Positions 16,694 to 25,105 of a stretch of DNA of 37,006 bases are shown one piece after another. Made by a program: the position numbers and the translations under genes. A model generated the notes under the pieces. It saw only the letters and a list, made by a program, of their open reading frames with translations. It made no database searches and was not told the DNA's origin. Numbering within the stretch: position 1 is the first letter of the stretch; each line of letters starts with the position of its first letter. The stretch is from an uncultured Peptococcaceae bacterium (GTDB lineage: Bacteria > Bacillota > Dehalobacteriia > UBA4068). The stretch lies in the NCBI GenBank assembly GCA_949289995.1, contig CASEQE010000079.1:1-37006 (forward strand), read 5' to 3'.

Positions 16694-18121
16694 TTATTTC
16701 TGAATTTTTTGTTCCTGGAACAAGCGCTCTCCCGCGCCAGATACGTCCACCGGATACTGCCCGGTAAAGCAGGCGGTGCAAATACCGTCGTGATATTTAT
16801 CCGCCAACCTAGGCAAATCGTCTATACTCAAATAGCCCAAACTATCCACGCCGATAATTTCCGCAATTTCTTCCACCGTATGATGGCAAGCAATCAGGTT
16901 TTCCCGGGAACGAATGTCCGTACCAAAATAGCAAGGGTTCAAAAAAGGCGGCGCCGATACCCGCATATGTACCTCTTTTGCCCCGGCAGCCCGCAATAAA
17001 CGGACAATCCGAGCGCAGGTAGTTCCCCGCACAATGGAATCGTCGATCATAATCACCCGCTTATCCCGTACCGTTTCGCTAACGGCGTTCAATTTGATAC
17101 GCACCCGATCCTCCCGGTGGCTTTGACCCGGCGCAATAAAAGTACGTCCAATATACTTATTTTTTATCAAACCGATACCATAAGGAATCCCCGATTCTTT
17201 GGCATAACCAATGGCGGCGGCAATACCAGAATCGGGTACGCCAATCACCACGTCGGCATTGACCGGATGTTCCAAGGCCAACATCGCCCCTGCCCTTTGG
17301 CGGGCGATTTGCACAGAACTGCCCTCGATCTGGGAATCCGGACGGGCAAAATAAATATATTCGAATACGCATAAAGCCTTGGGTCCCGGATGGCAATGCT
17401 CAGTCAGGGAATGTAACCCTTTATCGTCCACCACCACGATCTCTCCCGGACGGACGTCCCGGACATACTGGGCGGAAATAGCGTCCAAAGCGCAGGTTTC
17501 CGAAGCCAACACATAACCGTCATCGCCAATTTTGCCGATTACCAAAGGCCGGAAGCCCAAAGGATCCCTGGCGCCAATCAATTTCTGCGGCGACATCAAC
17601 ACCAAAGAATAGGCGCCCTGAATAATATCCATCGCCTTGCTCAAAGCTTCCTCGATGGAAGAGCTATTCAAACGTTGCCGGGTAATTTCGTAAGCGATCA
17701 CTTCCGTATCGCTGGTGGTATGGAAAATAGAACCGTTCAACTCCAATTCCCGGCGCAAAGCCGCCGCATTGGTCAAATTGCCGTTATGCGCCAAAGACAT
17801 CGAACCTTTTACATGGTTAATGGTCAACGGCTGCGCGTTACGCCGGTTAGAAGAACCGGTCGTACCATAGCGCACATGCCCCATAGCGATTTGCCCATCG
17901 CCCAAGCTACGCATAACATCCTCGGTAAACACATCGTTCACCAAACCTACATCCCGATACGGCGTCATCACGCCGTTGTCGTTGACCACGATACCACAAT
18001 TTTCCTGCCCTCGATGTTGCAAGGCAAACAATGCATAATAACAGGCGGAAGCTACGGAAACGCTCTCATCGCGGCAGTATATACCAAATACGCCGCACTC
18101 TTCATGCAAATGATTGTCCAT
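16694..18121 (-). CDS. purF: Amidophosphoribosyltransferase
   Basis: The 475-residue enzyme starts de novo purine synthesis by making phosphoribosylamine from PRPP and glutamine. An eight-residue leader precedes Cys9 in EECGVFGIY. In the Bacillus-type enzyme the equivalent cysteine becomes the N-terminal nucleophile after propeptide removal. The PRPP-binding motif VIMIDDSIVRGTT is present in the C-terminal half. Cysteines in ALCVFEYIYF, NPCYFGTD and GICTACF are placed like the four ligands of the [4Fe-4S] cluster of Bacillus-type PurF, which makes it oxygen-labile. The Shine-Dalgarno (GGGG) is weak, and 31 bases separate it from purC. Confidence 0.97.
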   Translation of the reverse strand: MDNHLHEECGVFGIYCRDESVSVASACYYALFALQHRGQENCGIVVNDNGVMTPYRDVGLVNDVFTEDVMRSLGDGQIAMGHVRYGTTGSSNRRNAQPLTINHVKGSMSLAHNGNLTNAAALRRELELNGSIFHTTSDTEVIAYEITRQRLNSSSIEEALSKAMDIIQGAYSLVLMSPQKLIGARDPLGFRPLVIGKIGDDGYVLASETCALDAISAQYVRDVRPGEIVVVDDKGLHSLTEHCHPGPKALCVFEYIYFARPDSQIEGSSVQIARQRAGAMLALEHPVNADVVIGVPDSGIAAAIGYAKESGIPYGIGLIKNKYIGRTFIAPGQSHREDRVRIKLNAVSETVRDKRVIMIDDSIVRGTTCARIVRLLRAAGAKEVHMRVSAPPFLNPCYFGTDIRSRENLIACHHTVEEIAEIIGVDSLGYLSIDDLPRLADKYHDGICTACFTGQYPVDVSGAGERLFQEQKIQK

Positions 18122-18152
18122 TTTTCTACCCCGTTTTAATAAAATCTACCGT

Positions 18153-18863
18153 TTATTCTCCCAACAAACGACGTAAAATCTCTTTATAAGCATCTTCCAC
18201 ACCGCCCAAATCCTGACGAAAACGATCTTTATCCAGTTTTTTATGGGTAACGCTATCCCAAAAACGACAGGTATCCGGCGAGATTTCATCCGCCAGCACA
18301 ATTTCGCCGGCAGCGGTTTTACCAAATTCCAATTTAAAATCAATCAATTCAATATGCAAATCCCGCAAATAATCGCTAAGCAACTCATTAATACGCAGAG
18401 CATAGTCAGCAATTTTTTTCAGCTCTTCTTCCGTTGCATATTCCATGGCCAAAATATGGTATTCATTAACCATAGGATCGCCTAAATCATCGTTTTTATA
18501 GGAATATTCCAAAACCGTCTTTTTCAATTTTGTTCCTTCGGGTATTCCCAAACGTTTGGATAAAGAACCGGCGGCAATATTGCGCACAATCACTTCCAAA
18601 GGGATAATATCCACTTTTTTCACCAGGGTCTCCCGAGGAGAAAGCTCTTGCACATAATGCGTAGGAATTCCCGCTGCCGCCAGCAGGCGCATCAAATGGT
18701 TGGTCACTCGGTTATTAATCATGCCTTTGTCATGAATTTCCCCTTTTTTCAATCCATTAAAGGCAGTAGCACTATCTTTATAGGAAACGATGCAATAATT
18801 AGGATCATCCGTAGCAAACACTTTTTTTGCTTTGCCTTCATAAAGCTGCTCTCTTTTTTCCAT
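18153..18863 (-). CDS. purC: SAICAR synthetase
   Basis: The 236-residue enzyme joins aspartate to CAIR. It begins with QLYEGKAKKVF and YKDSATAFNG, continues with MRLLAAAGIPTHYV and VEVIVRN-like IPLEVIVRNIAAGSLSKR, and ends with the ISPDTCRFWD block, all diagnostic of the family. It starts two bases after purE ends, with a ribosome site (GAGG) inside the purE 3' end. Confidence 0.97.
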   Translation of the reverse strand: MEKREQLYEGKAKKVFATDDPNYCIVSYKDSATAFNGLKKGEIHDKGMINNRVTNHLMRLLAAAGIPTHYVQELSPRETLVKKVDIIPLEVIVRNIAAGSLSKRLGIPEGTKLKKTVLEYSYKNDDLGDPMVNEYHILAMEYATEEELKKIADYALRINELLSDYLRDLHIELIDFKLEFGKTAAGEIVLADEISPDTCRFWDSVTHKKLDKDRFRQDLGGVEDAYKEILRRLLGE

Positions 18864-18865
18864 GC

Positions 18866-19366
18866 TTATTTATCCTCCCTCAATTGCTGTTGCAATGCTT
18901 CATCCTTGGCCAAAACTTCCGCCGCCATATCTTGCTTCATTTGCAGCAAACAGGCAGCTAAATTTTCATCCGTCAGCGATATGATTTGCGCCGCCAGCAA
19001 AGCGGCGTTATAGGCGCCGTCGATGGCAACCGTGGCCACAGGAACGCCAGCAGGCATTTGCACCGTAGCCAACAAAGCATCCAAACCGTCCAAAGTTGAA
19101 GATTTAATCGGGATACCGATCACCGGCAAACAGGTATGTCCGGCCAATACCCCTGCCAAATGGGCGGCTTTTCCGGCGGCGGCGATAATCACGCCAAAAC
19201 CGGCCTGTTGCGCGCCGGCGGCAAAACGGCTGACCGCCTCCGGTGTGCGATGGGCGGAAAATACATGCGCCTCCCAAGGAATCGACAACCGCTGTAACAA
19301 ATCGATCCCCGGCTGCACCGCTGGCAAATCGCTTAAACTACCCATAATTACGGCTACTCTTTTCAT
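18866..19366 (-). CDS. purE: N5-carboxyaminoimidazole ribonucleotide mutase
   Basis: The 166-residue protein is PurE: VAVIMGSLSDLPAV at residues 4-17, SAHRTPE near 39-45, and the AAAGKAAHLAGVLAGHTCLPVIGIP core. No purK is next to it. The first operon gene is preceded by GGGAGG at 19375-19380 and a long leader. Whether it acts as class I mutase with an unlinked PurK or as a direct AIR carboxylase (class II) is not decided here; the next gene being purC is compatible with both. Confidence 0.95.
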   Translation of the reverse strand: MKRVAVIMGSLSDLPAVQPGIDLLQRLSIPWEAHVFSAHRTPEAVSRFAAGAQQAGFGVIIAAAGKAAHLAGVLAGHTCLPVIGIPIKSSTLDGLDALLATVQMPAGVPVATVAIDGAYNAALLAAQIISLTDENLAACLLQMKQDMAAEVLAKDEALQQQLREDK

Positions 19367-19383
19367 TCCGTCATCCTCCCGAT

Positions 19384-19420
19384 AAAAAGTTCAGGGTGCA
19401 GCGTTTACACACTACACCCT
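19384..19420 (-). terminator. Attenuator-like hairpin in the purE leader
   Basis: Read leftward, AGGGTGTAGTG and CGCTGCACCCT (19420-19393) pair over 11 positions including two G-U pairs around a six-base loop. Four bases later a TTTTT run follows, and the Shine-Dalgarno of purE comes immediately after. A terminator at this place suggests premature termination control of the purine operon. The four-base gap before the U run makes it weaker than a textbook terminator. Confidence 0.55.
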
Positions 19421-19584
19421 ATCGCTTCGTTTTAAAAAGATAGACGGCCACCCAACGCTAAGCTCGCCGCTTTGATCGGTTTTTCAACAAGCAAGTGCAA
19501 CGCAACCGCCCCTTTCAATGCCGAAAAATTGTGGGGAATTCTTTCCCTACTCTTTTTCAGACAGAAAATAAAAAACTATATATT
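19421..19584 (-). promoter_or_regulatory. Long purE 5' leader of unidentified type
   Basis: About 160 transcribed bases lie between the start point (near 19578) and the attenuator-like hairpin. They contain small hairpins such as GGGAA-AGAA-TTCCC and a GC-rich block (CGGC ... GCCG) but no conserved core that I can assign to the guanine, ZTP, PRPP, glycine, THF or T-box classes. The length and the hairpin before the SD make a cis-regulatory RNA plausible. Confidence 0.45.
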
Positions 19585-19614
19585 ATTTTAGCATGACTTC
19601 AACCATCGTGTCAA
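19585..19614 (-). promoter_or_regulatory. Sigma-A promoter of the purine operon
   Basis: On the minus strand a perfect TTGACA (19614-19609) is followed after 18 bases by TAAAAT (19590-19585). Transcription would begin near 19578, about 210 bases before purE. The remaining 19615-19720, downstream of rpe, shows no gene and no convincing rpe terminator. Confidence 0.8.
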
Positions 19615-19720
19615 TAAATAAAGGACGTCGATCTTCCTTTCCCGACAAACCTGGCACAACATAAACCCCAAAGCTCAGCGTCAGGCAATTTCTTGGCAAA
19701 CATGCCCCGGCGGCAAATGT

Positions 19721-20374
19721 TTATAACGCTTTTGCCGCCAAAGCTTTATAGGCTGCCAGCCAATCTGCCGCCCCCAACACCGCGGAACCCGCCACCAACA
19801 AATCCGCGCCGGCGGCAACGGCGGCGGCAGCGTTATCCAGGTTAATCCCGCCGTCAATCTGCAGCCAAAAAGGATATCCCTGCCGGCTGCGTATTTCCGC
19901 CAGTTTCGCCAGTTTACCTAAAGCGCCGGCAATAAACTTTTGCCCGCAAAACCCCGGATTAACGCTCATCACCAATACCAAATCCACCATAGGCAATACT
20001 TCTTCCACAGCGCAAATCGGGGTGGCTGGATTTAAAGCAATCCCCGCCTTCATCCCCAAGTCTTTAATCTGCTGCAAAGTCCGGTGCACATGCCGGCAAG
20101 CCTCCACATGCACAGTCAGGCTTTCCACACCGGCTTGAGCAAAGTCCTCCACAAAGCGGCCAGGTTCTTCCACCATCAAATGGGCGTCAAACACCATCTT
20201 GGTATGAGGCCGCAACGATTTAACAAAATCCGCGCCAAAAGAAATATTGGGCACATAAGCGCCGTCCATAATGTCCAAATGCAAATAACGGCAACCGGCC
20301 TGTTCCAAACCGGAAATCTGTTCCGCCACCCGCCAAATATCCGCCGCCAAAAAAGACGGAGCAATCCAAGCCAT
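19721..20374 (-). CDS. rpe: Ribulose-phosphate 3-epimerase
   Basis: The 217-residue TIM-barrel enzyme interconverts ribulose 5-phosphate and xylulose 5-phosphate. It has IAPSFLAAD at the N-terminus, LHLDIMDGAYVPN (H32, D34), FDAHLMVE, MSVNPGFCGQKF and LQIDGGIN, covering the metal and phosphate sites. The rsgA TAG is immediately followed by its ATG, and AGAGG lies inside the rsgA end, so translation is coupled. It is the last gene of the cluster; rsgA-rpe adjacency is common in Bacillota. Confidence 0.96.
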   Translation of the reverse strand: MAWIAPSFLAADIWRVAEQISGLEQAGCRYLHLDIMDGAYVPNISFGADFVKSLRPHTKMVFDAHLMVEEPGRFVEDFAQAGVESLTVHVEACRHVHRTLQQIKDLGMKAGIALNPATPICAVEEVLPMVDLVLVMSVNPGFCGQKFIAGALGKLAKLAEIRSRQGYPFWLQIDGGINLDNAAAAVAAGADLLVAGSAVLGAADWLAAYKALAAKAL

Positions 20375-21247
20375 CTATTTTTCCTCTCTTTCCTGGGTCT
20401 GACGTAGTATGGCCGCGTATCTTTGATAGCGTCCTTCATCGATTTCACCATTTTCCGCCGCCTGACGCACCCGACAACCCGGCTCCCGAAGATGAAGGCA
20501 GCCTTGAAAGCGACAATCCGTCCAGGGGGCAAATTCCGGATACGCCGTCTGAACCTGCTGCTGTGATAAACCTGCAGGCAAATCCAACAAAGAAAACCCC
20601 GGCGTATCGGCTAGCATACGCCTACTATTCGGCAAAGGATATAGCGTCACGTAACGGGTGGTATGCTTTCCCCTTTGTAATTTGGCGCTGATATCCCCTA
20701 CCTGGGCTTGACTTTCGGGGCACAGCCGATTGAGCAAACTAGATTTGCCCACCCCGGAAGGGCCAGCCAAAATCGTGATCCCATCCTCCGCCAGCATAGC
20801 GCCGGCATCTACGCCCCAGCCATCCACAGCGGAAACCACCGCCGCTGCAAATCCCGCCCGACGATATAATCCGCACAGTTTTTCGCCCAATACCGGCTCC
20901 AAATCGCCTTTGTTAAAACAAATAAACGGTGAAATTCCTTGCTGCAAAGCCACTACGATCATTTTTTCCAACAAAAACAAATCATATGCCGGGTCCCGCA
21001 AGGCCTGCACCAATATGGCCCGCCGCACATTGGCCACCTTAGGGCGAAGCAAAAGATTATCCCGGGGCAAAATATTTTCCACCACGCCGCCGTCGGCTAA
21101 GCATTCCACTTCCACACGATCGCCGGCGTAAATAGCGCCGAAACGCCGCTTTAATTTGCCCCGGGCCGTGCAGCAAAGCATAGCGCCACCGGCCAAAGCT
21201 ACCTGATAAAAGCCGCCGTAACCGGCGCAAACAATACCCTTTTCCAT
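20375..21247 (-). CDS. rsgA: Ribosome small-subunit-dependent GTPase A
   Basis: The 290-residue protein is the circularly permuted GTPase that checks late 30S maturation. An N-terminal OB-like domain (about 1-70) precedes the permuted G motifs in their characteristic order: FNKGD (111-115), GPSGVGKSS (162-170), then DTPGF (214-218). The C-terminal zinc knuckle has C245, C250, H252 and C258. It begins eight bases after prkC and is adjacent to rpe; the prpC-prkC-rsgA-rpe order is conserved in many Bacillota. Confidence 0.97.
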   Translation of the reverse strand: MEKGIVCAGYGGFYQVALAGGAMLCCTARGKLKRRFGAIYAGDRVEVECLADGGVVENILPRDNLLLRPKVANVRRAILVQALRDPAYDLFLLEKMIVVALQQGISPFICFNKGDLEPVLGEKLCGLYRRAGFAAAVVSAVDGWGVDAGAMLAEDGITILAGPSGVGKSSLLNRLCPESQAQVGDISAKLQRGKHTTRYVTLYPLPNSRRMLADTPGFSLLDLPAGLSQQQVQTAYPEFAPWTDCRFQGCLHLREPGCRVRQAAENGEIDEGRYQRYAAILRQTQEREEK

Positions 21248-21255
21248 AAACGCCT

Positions 21256-23229
21256 CTATTGCATGTTTTCCGTATACACCGGCTCGCCATCCATATATAC
21301 CGTCACCACAGAACGGTTATAATATTCAATTTCAATATATATTGTCTCGCCAAAGTGTACCGTTTGATTGTATACCTCCGTGGTTTCATACACGTCTTGC
21401 GACGTGATCACGATTTCATGGCTTTTGCCATCGATAGGTAACATATAGGTAAACATGCCCGTCTTCAAAATCGGCCCCGGGCCTTGGCTGACATAAAGGG
21501 TTACATATTCGCCGGTCAGGGTTTGGCTATTGGCAGCGATACTTTGATCATATACATAGCCCTCATCATAATCATAGCTTTCGCCATATTTCACTTCCTG
21601 GACAAACAAACCGGCGTCGGTGATCAACTGCCGGGCTTCGTTTACGGTTTTGCCCCGCAAATCCGGCATCGCCACCGGCGTAGCTTCCGCGCCCATGCTA
21701 ATTACCAAAGCCACCGTACCGCCGGGGGCAATTTGCTCTCCGCCCTGCGGATCCTGAGCCATCACTTCCCCTTTGGCATATTCGTCGCTATATTCTTCGC
21801 TAATTTCGGTAAATAAGCCCAAATTATTTAAAGTGGTTATGGCAATTCTTTCCACATATCCCAAAACCGACGGCACGTCTACCAAAGGTTCGCCGGCGCT
21901 TACCGTTAAATCGACAACCTGACCTTCGCTGACCGCTTGCCCTTCGTCAATGCTTTGGGACATCACCTGCCCTTGGGGGATATCGCTACTGTTCTTTTCT
22001 ATAATATTGACTTGCAAACCATGTTCCTGCAACAATGCCACGGCATCTTGCTGATCATATCCCACCACATAAGGCATGGTCGTAGAAGCGTCGCCGCCAA
22101 AATAGCCGATCAAACGTACCGCCGCCCAAACGATGGTCAGGGCCAAAAGAGCCATTAAAACCAGCAAAGCAATCCGGCCACCGTTGAGAGTCCTTCTTTT
22201 GCCTGCAGCAGAAACGCCGTTTTTGCCGCCTTCTTCCCGGCGGCGGCGGAAATACATTTCTTCGTCCTCGTCTTCTTCCTGATAATCGTCATAATCCTTT
22301 TCATAGTTTTCTTTATGGGAAGCAGCCCGTTTTTCCCCAACATAGCCAGCGTTGCGTTTTTCTCCACTGGGAGAAACGGCATTAAAAGGCCGCACCGCTT
22401 GGCTACCGCCATTCCACACCGCATAGATCGCTTCCGCCATTTCCTGGGCGGATTCATAACGGGATTCGGGGTTTTTGCGCATCGCCCGCATTACCACATA
22501 GGACAACCCCATAGGAATATTCGGATTCAATTGATGGGGTTGCACCACTTCTCCCTGAACATGCTGCATAGCGATGGAAATCGGCGCATCGCCGGAAAAG
22601 GGCATCTGACCGGTTAGCATTTCATAAAATACCACGCCCACAGAATAAATATCCGATTTTTCCGTTACCGCCTGCCCCTGCACTTGTTCGGGGGAAATAT
22701 AATGTACCGAACCCAATATTTTAGAAGAGGTATTATAGGTCATGGTAACGTCGCTCATACCCACGGCGATACCAAAATCGGTCACCTTGGCTCGACCGTC
22801 TACGCCGAGCAATATGTTATGGGGCTTAATATCCCGGTGAATAATACCATGCTCATGAGCATATTGAATACCTTGCAAAATTTGCGTAATAATATTGCAA
22901 GCTTCGTTGATTTCCAAGGCGCCTTTGCGTTTGATATACTCTTTTAGCGATTCCCCTTCTACAAACTCCATTACGATATAATGCATGTTTTCTTCATAGC
23001 CTACATCGTAAACGGAAACGATATTGCCATGGGACAAGCTGGCCACCGCTTGGGCCTCCCGGCGGAAGCGGCGCACGAAATCCTCGTTGCTGGCATATTC
23101 CTCCCGCAAAATTTTAATCGTAACCATTCTACCTAAAAGCGTATCTAGGCCGCGATAAACGATCGAAGTGCCGCCGGAACCCAGCTTTTCCTTGATTTCA
23201 TAGCGGTTATTAAACAATTTACCGATCAC
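21256..23229 (-). CDS. prkC: PASTA-domain Ser/Thr protein kinase
   Basis: The 657-residue protein has a cytosolic Hanks-type kinase domain (about 10-270: GSGGTS glycine loop, K39, HRDIKPHN with D133, DFG at D151). A charged, acidic juxtamembrane linker (280-345) rich in KDYDDYQEEDEDEE follows, then one membrane helix (352-376) and three PASTA repeats (about 384-446, 449-513, 518-583). A further 70-residue extracellular tail has beta-rich sequence (588-657). PASTA kinases sense muropeptides or lipid II and control cell-wall synthesis, growth and dormancy exit. The start is GTG with GGGAGG upstream. The cognate phosphatase lies 17 bases upstream. Confidence 0.96.
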   Translation of the reverse strand: MIGKLFNNRYEIKEKLGSGGTSIVYRGLDTLLGRMVTIKILREEYASNEDFVRRFRREAQAVASLSHGNIVSVYDVGYEENMHYIVMEFVEGESLKEYIKRKGALEINEACNIITQILQGIQYAHEHGIIHRDIKPHNILLGVDGRAKVTDFGIAVGMSDVTMTYNTSSKILGSVHYISPEQVQGQAVTEKSDIYSVGVVFYEMLTGQMPFSGDAPISIAMQHVQGEVVQPHQLNPNIPMGLSYVVMRAMRKNPESRYESAQEMAEAIYAVWNGGSQAVRPFNAVSPSGEKRNAGYVGEKRAASHKENYEKDYDDYQEEDEDEEMYFRRRREEGGKNGVSAAGKRRTLNGGRIALLVLMALLALTIVWAAVRLIGYFGGDASTTMPYVVGYDQQDAVALLQEHGLQVNIIEKNSSDIPQGQVMSQSIDEGQAVSEGQVVDLTVSAGEPLVDVPSVLGYVERIAITTLNNLGLFTEISEEYSDEYAKGEVMAQDPQGGEQIAPGGTVALVISMGAEATPVAMPDLRGKTVNEARQLITDAGLFVQEVKYGESYDYDEGYVYDQSIAANSQTLTGEYVTLYVSQGPGPILKTGMFTYMLPIDGKSHEIVITSQDVYETTEVYNQTVHFGETIYIEIEYYNRSVVTVYMDGEPVYTENMQ

Positions 23230-23246
23230 GTAGCGTACCTCCCTGC

Positions 23247-23954
23247 TTAATCATGGGCTACCAGCACCAAAGAAATGTTGTCGTAACCGCCCCGGTTATA
23301 AGCCTGCTCCGCCATAAACTGAACGGCCGTGCTCAAATTGGCGGCTCGTATGGTAATCTCTTTCATTTCCTCTGGTTCTAACAAATTATGCAGCCCATCG
23401 GTACATAGAAGCAAATAATCGCCGCTTTGCCAATCAAATTCTCCTTCATCGGGCGCCACCAACGTTTCCAAGCCTAAGGAACGGGTGATCACATGCCGTT
23501 GCGGATGGTTGGCGGCTTCTTCCGCACTAATGCGTCCGTCTCGTAGCAAAGCCTCGACCAAAGTATGATCTACGGTCAATTGCCGGATCTCCCGGCGATT
23601 AAACCAATAGGCCCGGCTATCCCCCACATGCACCCAATAAATTTTTTGCTCATTGGCATAGGCGGCAGTCATCGTCGTACCCATACCAGGAAAACCTTTG
23701 CTTTTTCCCAACTGATGCAGGGTATCGTTGGCTTGATAAAAGACTTCCCGCAGCATTTCTTTAGGATCCCCGCCGGGAAAACCGCCGCTTTTATTGGCCA
23801 AAACCTGCACGGCGGCGGCGGAAGCCAATTCTCCGCCTTGGCGGCCGCCGATTCCATCCGCCACTGCAAAAAGGCCGCAGGATGGATCGCAATATACCGC
23901 ATCCTCGTTATTTTTTCGCACCGCGCCTACATGGGAAAGAAATTCCGCACGCAA
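23247..23954 (-). CDS. prpC: PP2C-type protein phosphatase, partner of the PASTA kinase
   Basis: The 235-residue PPM-family phosphatase shows the metal-binding motifs VRKNNEDAVY, VADGIGG, MGTTMTAAY, VGDSRAYW, LCTDGL and GGYDNISLV in the right order. It reverses phosphorylation by PrkC. The start is a TTG: AAGGAGG lies seven bases upstream and no in-frame ATG exists at the N-terminus. It follows rlmN after 71 bases, the widest gap of this part of the cluster. Confidence 0.95.
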   Translation of the reverse strand: MRAEFLSHVGAVRKNNEDAVYCDPSCGLFAVADGIGGRQGGELASAAAVQVLANKSGGFPGGDPKEMLREVFYQANDTLHQLGKSKGFPGMGTTMTAAYANEQKIYWVHVGDSRAYWFNRREIRQLTVDHTLVEALLRDGRISAEEAANHPQRHVITRSLGLETLVAPDEGEFDWQSGDYLLLCTDGLHNLLEPEEMKEITIRAANLSTAVQFMAEQAYNRGGYDNISLVLVAHD

Positions 23955-24025
23955 GCCAACACCTCCTTACGCCCGGCCTCCCGGCATCGGGAATAGGTTT
24001 CCCCTCCCGCTTCGGAAAAGTCCGG

Positions 24026-25105
24026 TCACCGGCGAAACACATCGCCGTTCCTCTGATTTCCTTTGCGCAATTGGCCGCAAGCCCCGTCAATATCCTGCCC
24101 TCTAGATTCCCGCAATTGAAAATAAACCCCCAAACGGCGGCAGGCGGCGGTAAATTCCTGAACCGTCTTAGCGGAAGAAGGCCGAAATACGCTACCCTCT
24201 ACCGGATTTGCAGGTATAATATTAACAAGAATATCTTCTCCTGTCAACAAACCGGCCAATTGGGCCGCTGCCGCCGGGCTATCGTTAATCCCTTGGAACA
24301 GCGCGTACTCAAAAGTCAAACGCCGGCCGGTTCGCTGCCGGTAATCGCGACACGCCGCCATCAATTGTTCCAAAGTCCAGCGCCCGGCTCCCGGCATCAG
24401 CTGCCGGCGCAACGTTTCGTCGGCACTGTGTAAAGACACCGCCAACTCCACCGGTTGTTGCCACTGGCTTAAACGATAAATTTGCGGCACAATACCACAG
24501 GTAGATATGGTAATACGTCGGTGACCAATTGCCAACCCCAAAGGGTGTTCCAATACACTCAAAGCCGCCGCCACGTTAGACAAATTATACAAAGGTTCGC
24601 CCATCCCCATAAATACCACATTGGTTAACCTGGAAAATCCCTTTTCCCTAGCCACGCGGCACGCCCAATAACATTGGGCAAGGATTTCCCCGGCGCTTAA
24701 ATTGCGAAACCGGGTATATTGGCCGGTGGCGCAAAAGGCGCAACCCATGGCGCAGCCGCTTTGACTGCTAACACAACAAGTAGCCCGATCTCGGCTATCT
24801 TTGCGCCAATACAACATCAACACCGTTTCAATTTGTTCGCCATCCGCCAATTCCAACAACAACTTTACCGTATTGCCGTCCGCGGCATCCTGCCGCCGTA
24901 GCAGCCGTAAAGGCTGAAAATCCGTTTCCTCCGCCAATTTTTGCCGCAAGGCCTTGGGCAAATCGCTCATTTCTTGCCAATCTTCTGCGTTTTTTTGATG
25001 CAACCAGCCGAAAATCTGTTTAGCCCGATATGCCGGTTCTCCCCAGGCGGCCAACAAATCGGTTATCCCGGCCAAATCCATAGACAAAATCTCCGGTTTA
25101 GACAT
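24026..25105 (-). CDS. rlmN: 23S rRNA (A2503-C2) / tRNA A37 methyltransferase, radical SAM
   Basis: The 359-residue protein has the radical-SAM motif C118-x3-C122-x2-C125 in QSGCAMGCAFC, preceded by CCVSSQ, and the second conserved methylation cysteine C343 in DIDGACGQL, both needed for RlmN chemistry. It methylates C2 of A2503 in 23S rRNA. The open frame extends 59 codons farther upstream into rsmB, but the ATG at 25105 matches the family N-terminus and overlaps the rsmB stop by eight bases (ATGTCTAA). The Shine-Dalgarno is weak, so translation is probably by coupling to rsmB. Confidence 0.95.
   Translation of the reverse strand: MSKPEILSMDLAGITDLLAAWGEPAYRAKQIFGWLHQKNAEDWQEMSDLPKALRQKLAEETDFQPLRLLRRQDAADGNTVKLLLELADGEQIETVLMLYWRKDSRDRATCCVSSQSGCAMGCAFCATGQYTRFRNLSAGEILAQCYWACRVAREKGFSRLTNVVFMGMGEPLYNLSNVAAALSVLEHPLGLAIGHRRITISTCGIVPQIYRLSQWQQPVELAVSLHSADETLRRQLMPGAGRWTLEQLMAACRDYRQRTGRRLTFEYALFQGINDSPAAAAQLAGLLTGEDILVNIIPANPVEGSVFRPSSAKTVQEFTAACRRLGVYFQLRESRGQDIDGACGQLRKGNQRNGDVFRR

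Noticed and set aside
19393..19580. T-box or THF riboswitch in the purE leader (GGGTGG and GAGTAG words are present)
   Set aside because: The T-box core GGGTGG-N-ACCGCG is incomplete, and GAGTAG is not followed by the conserved THF-switch elements; both words look fortuitous.
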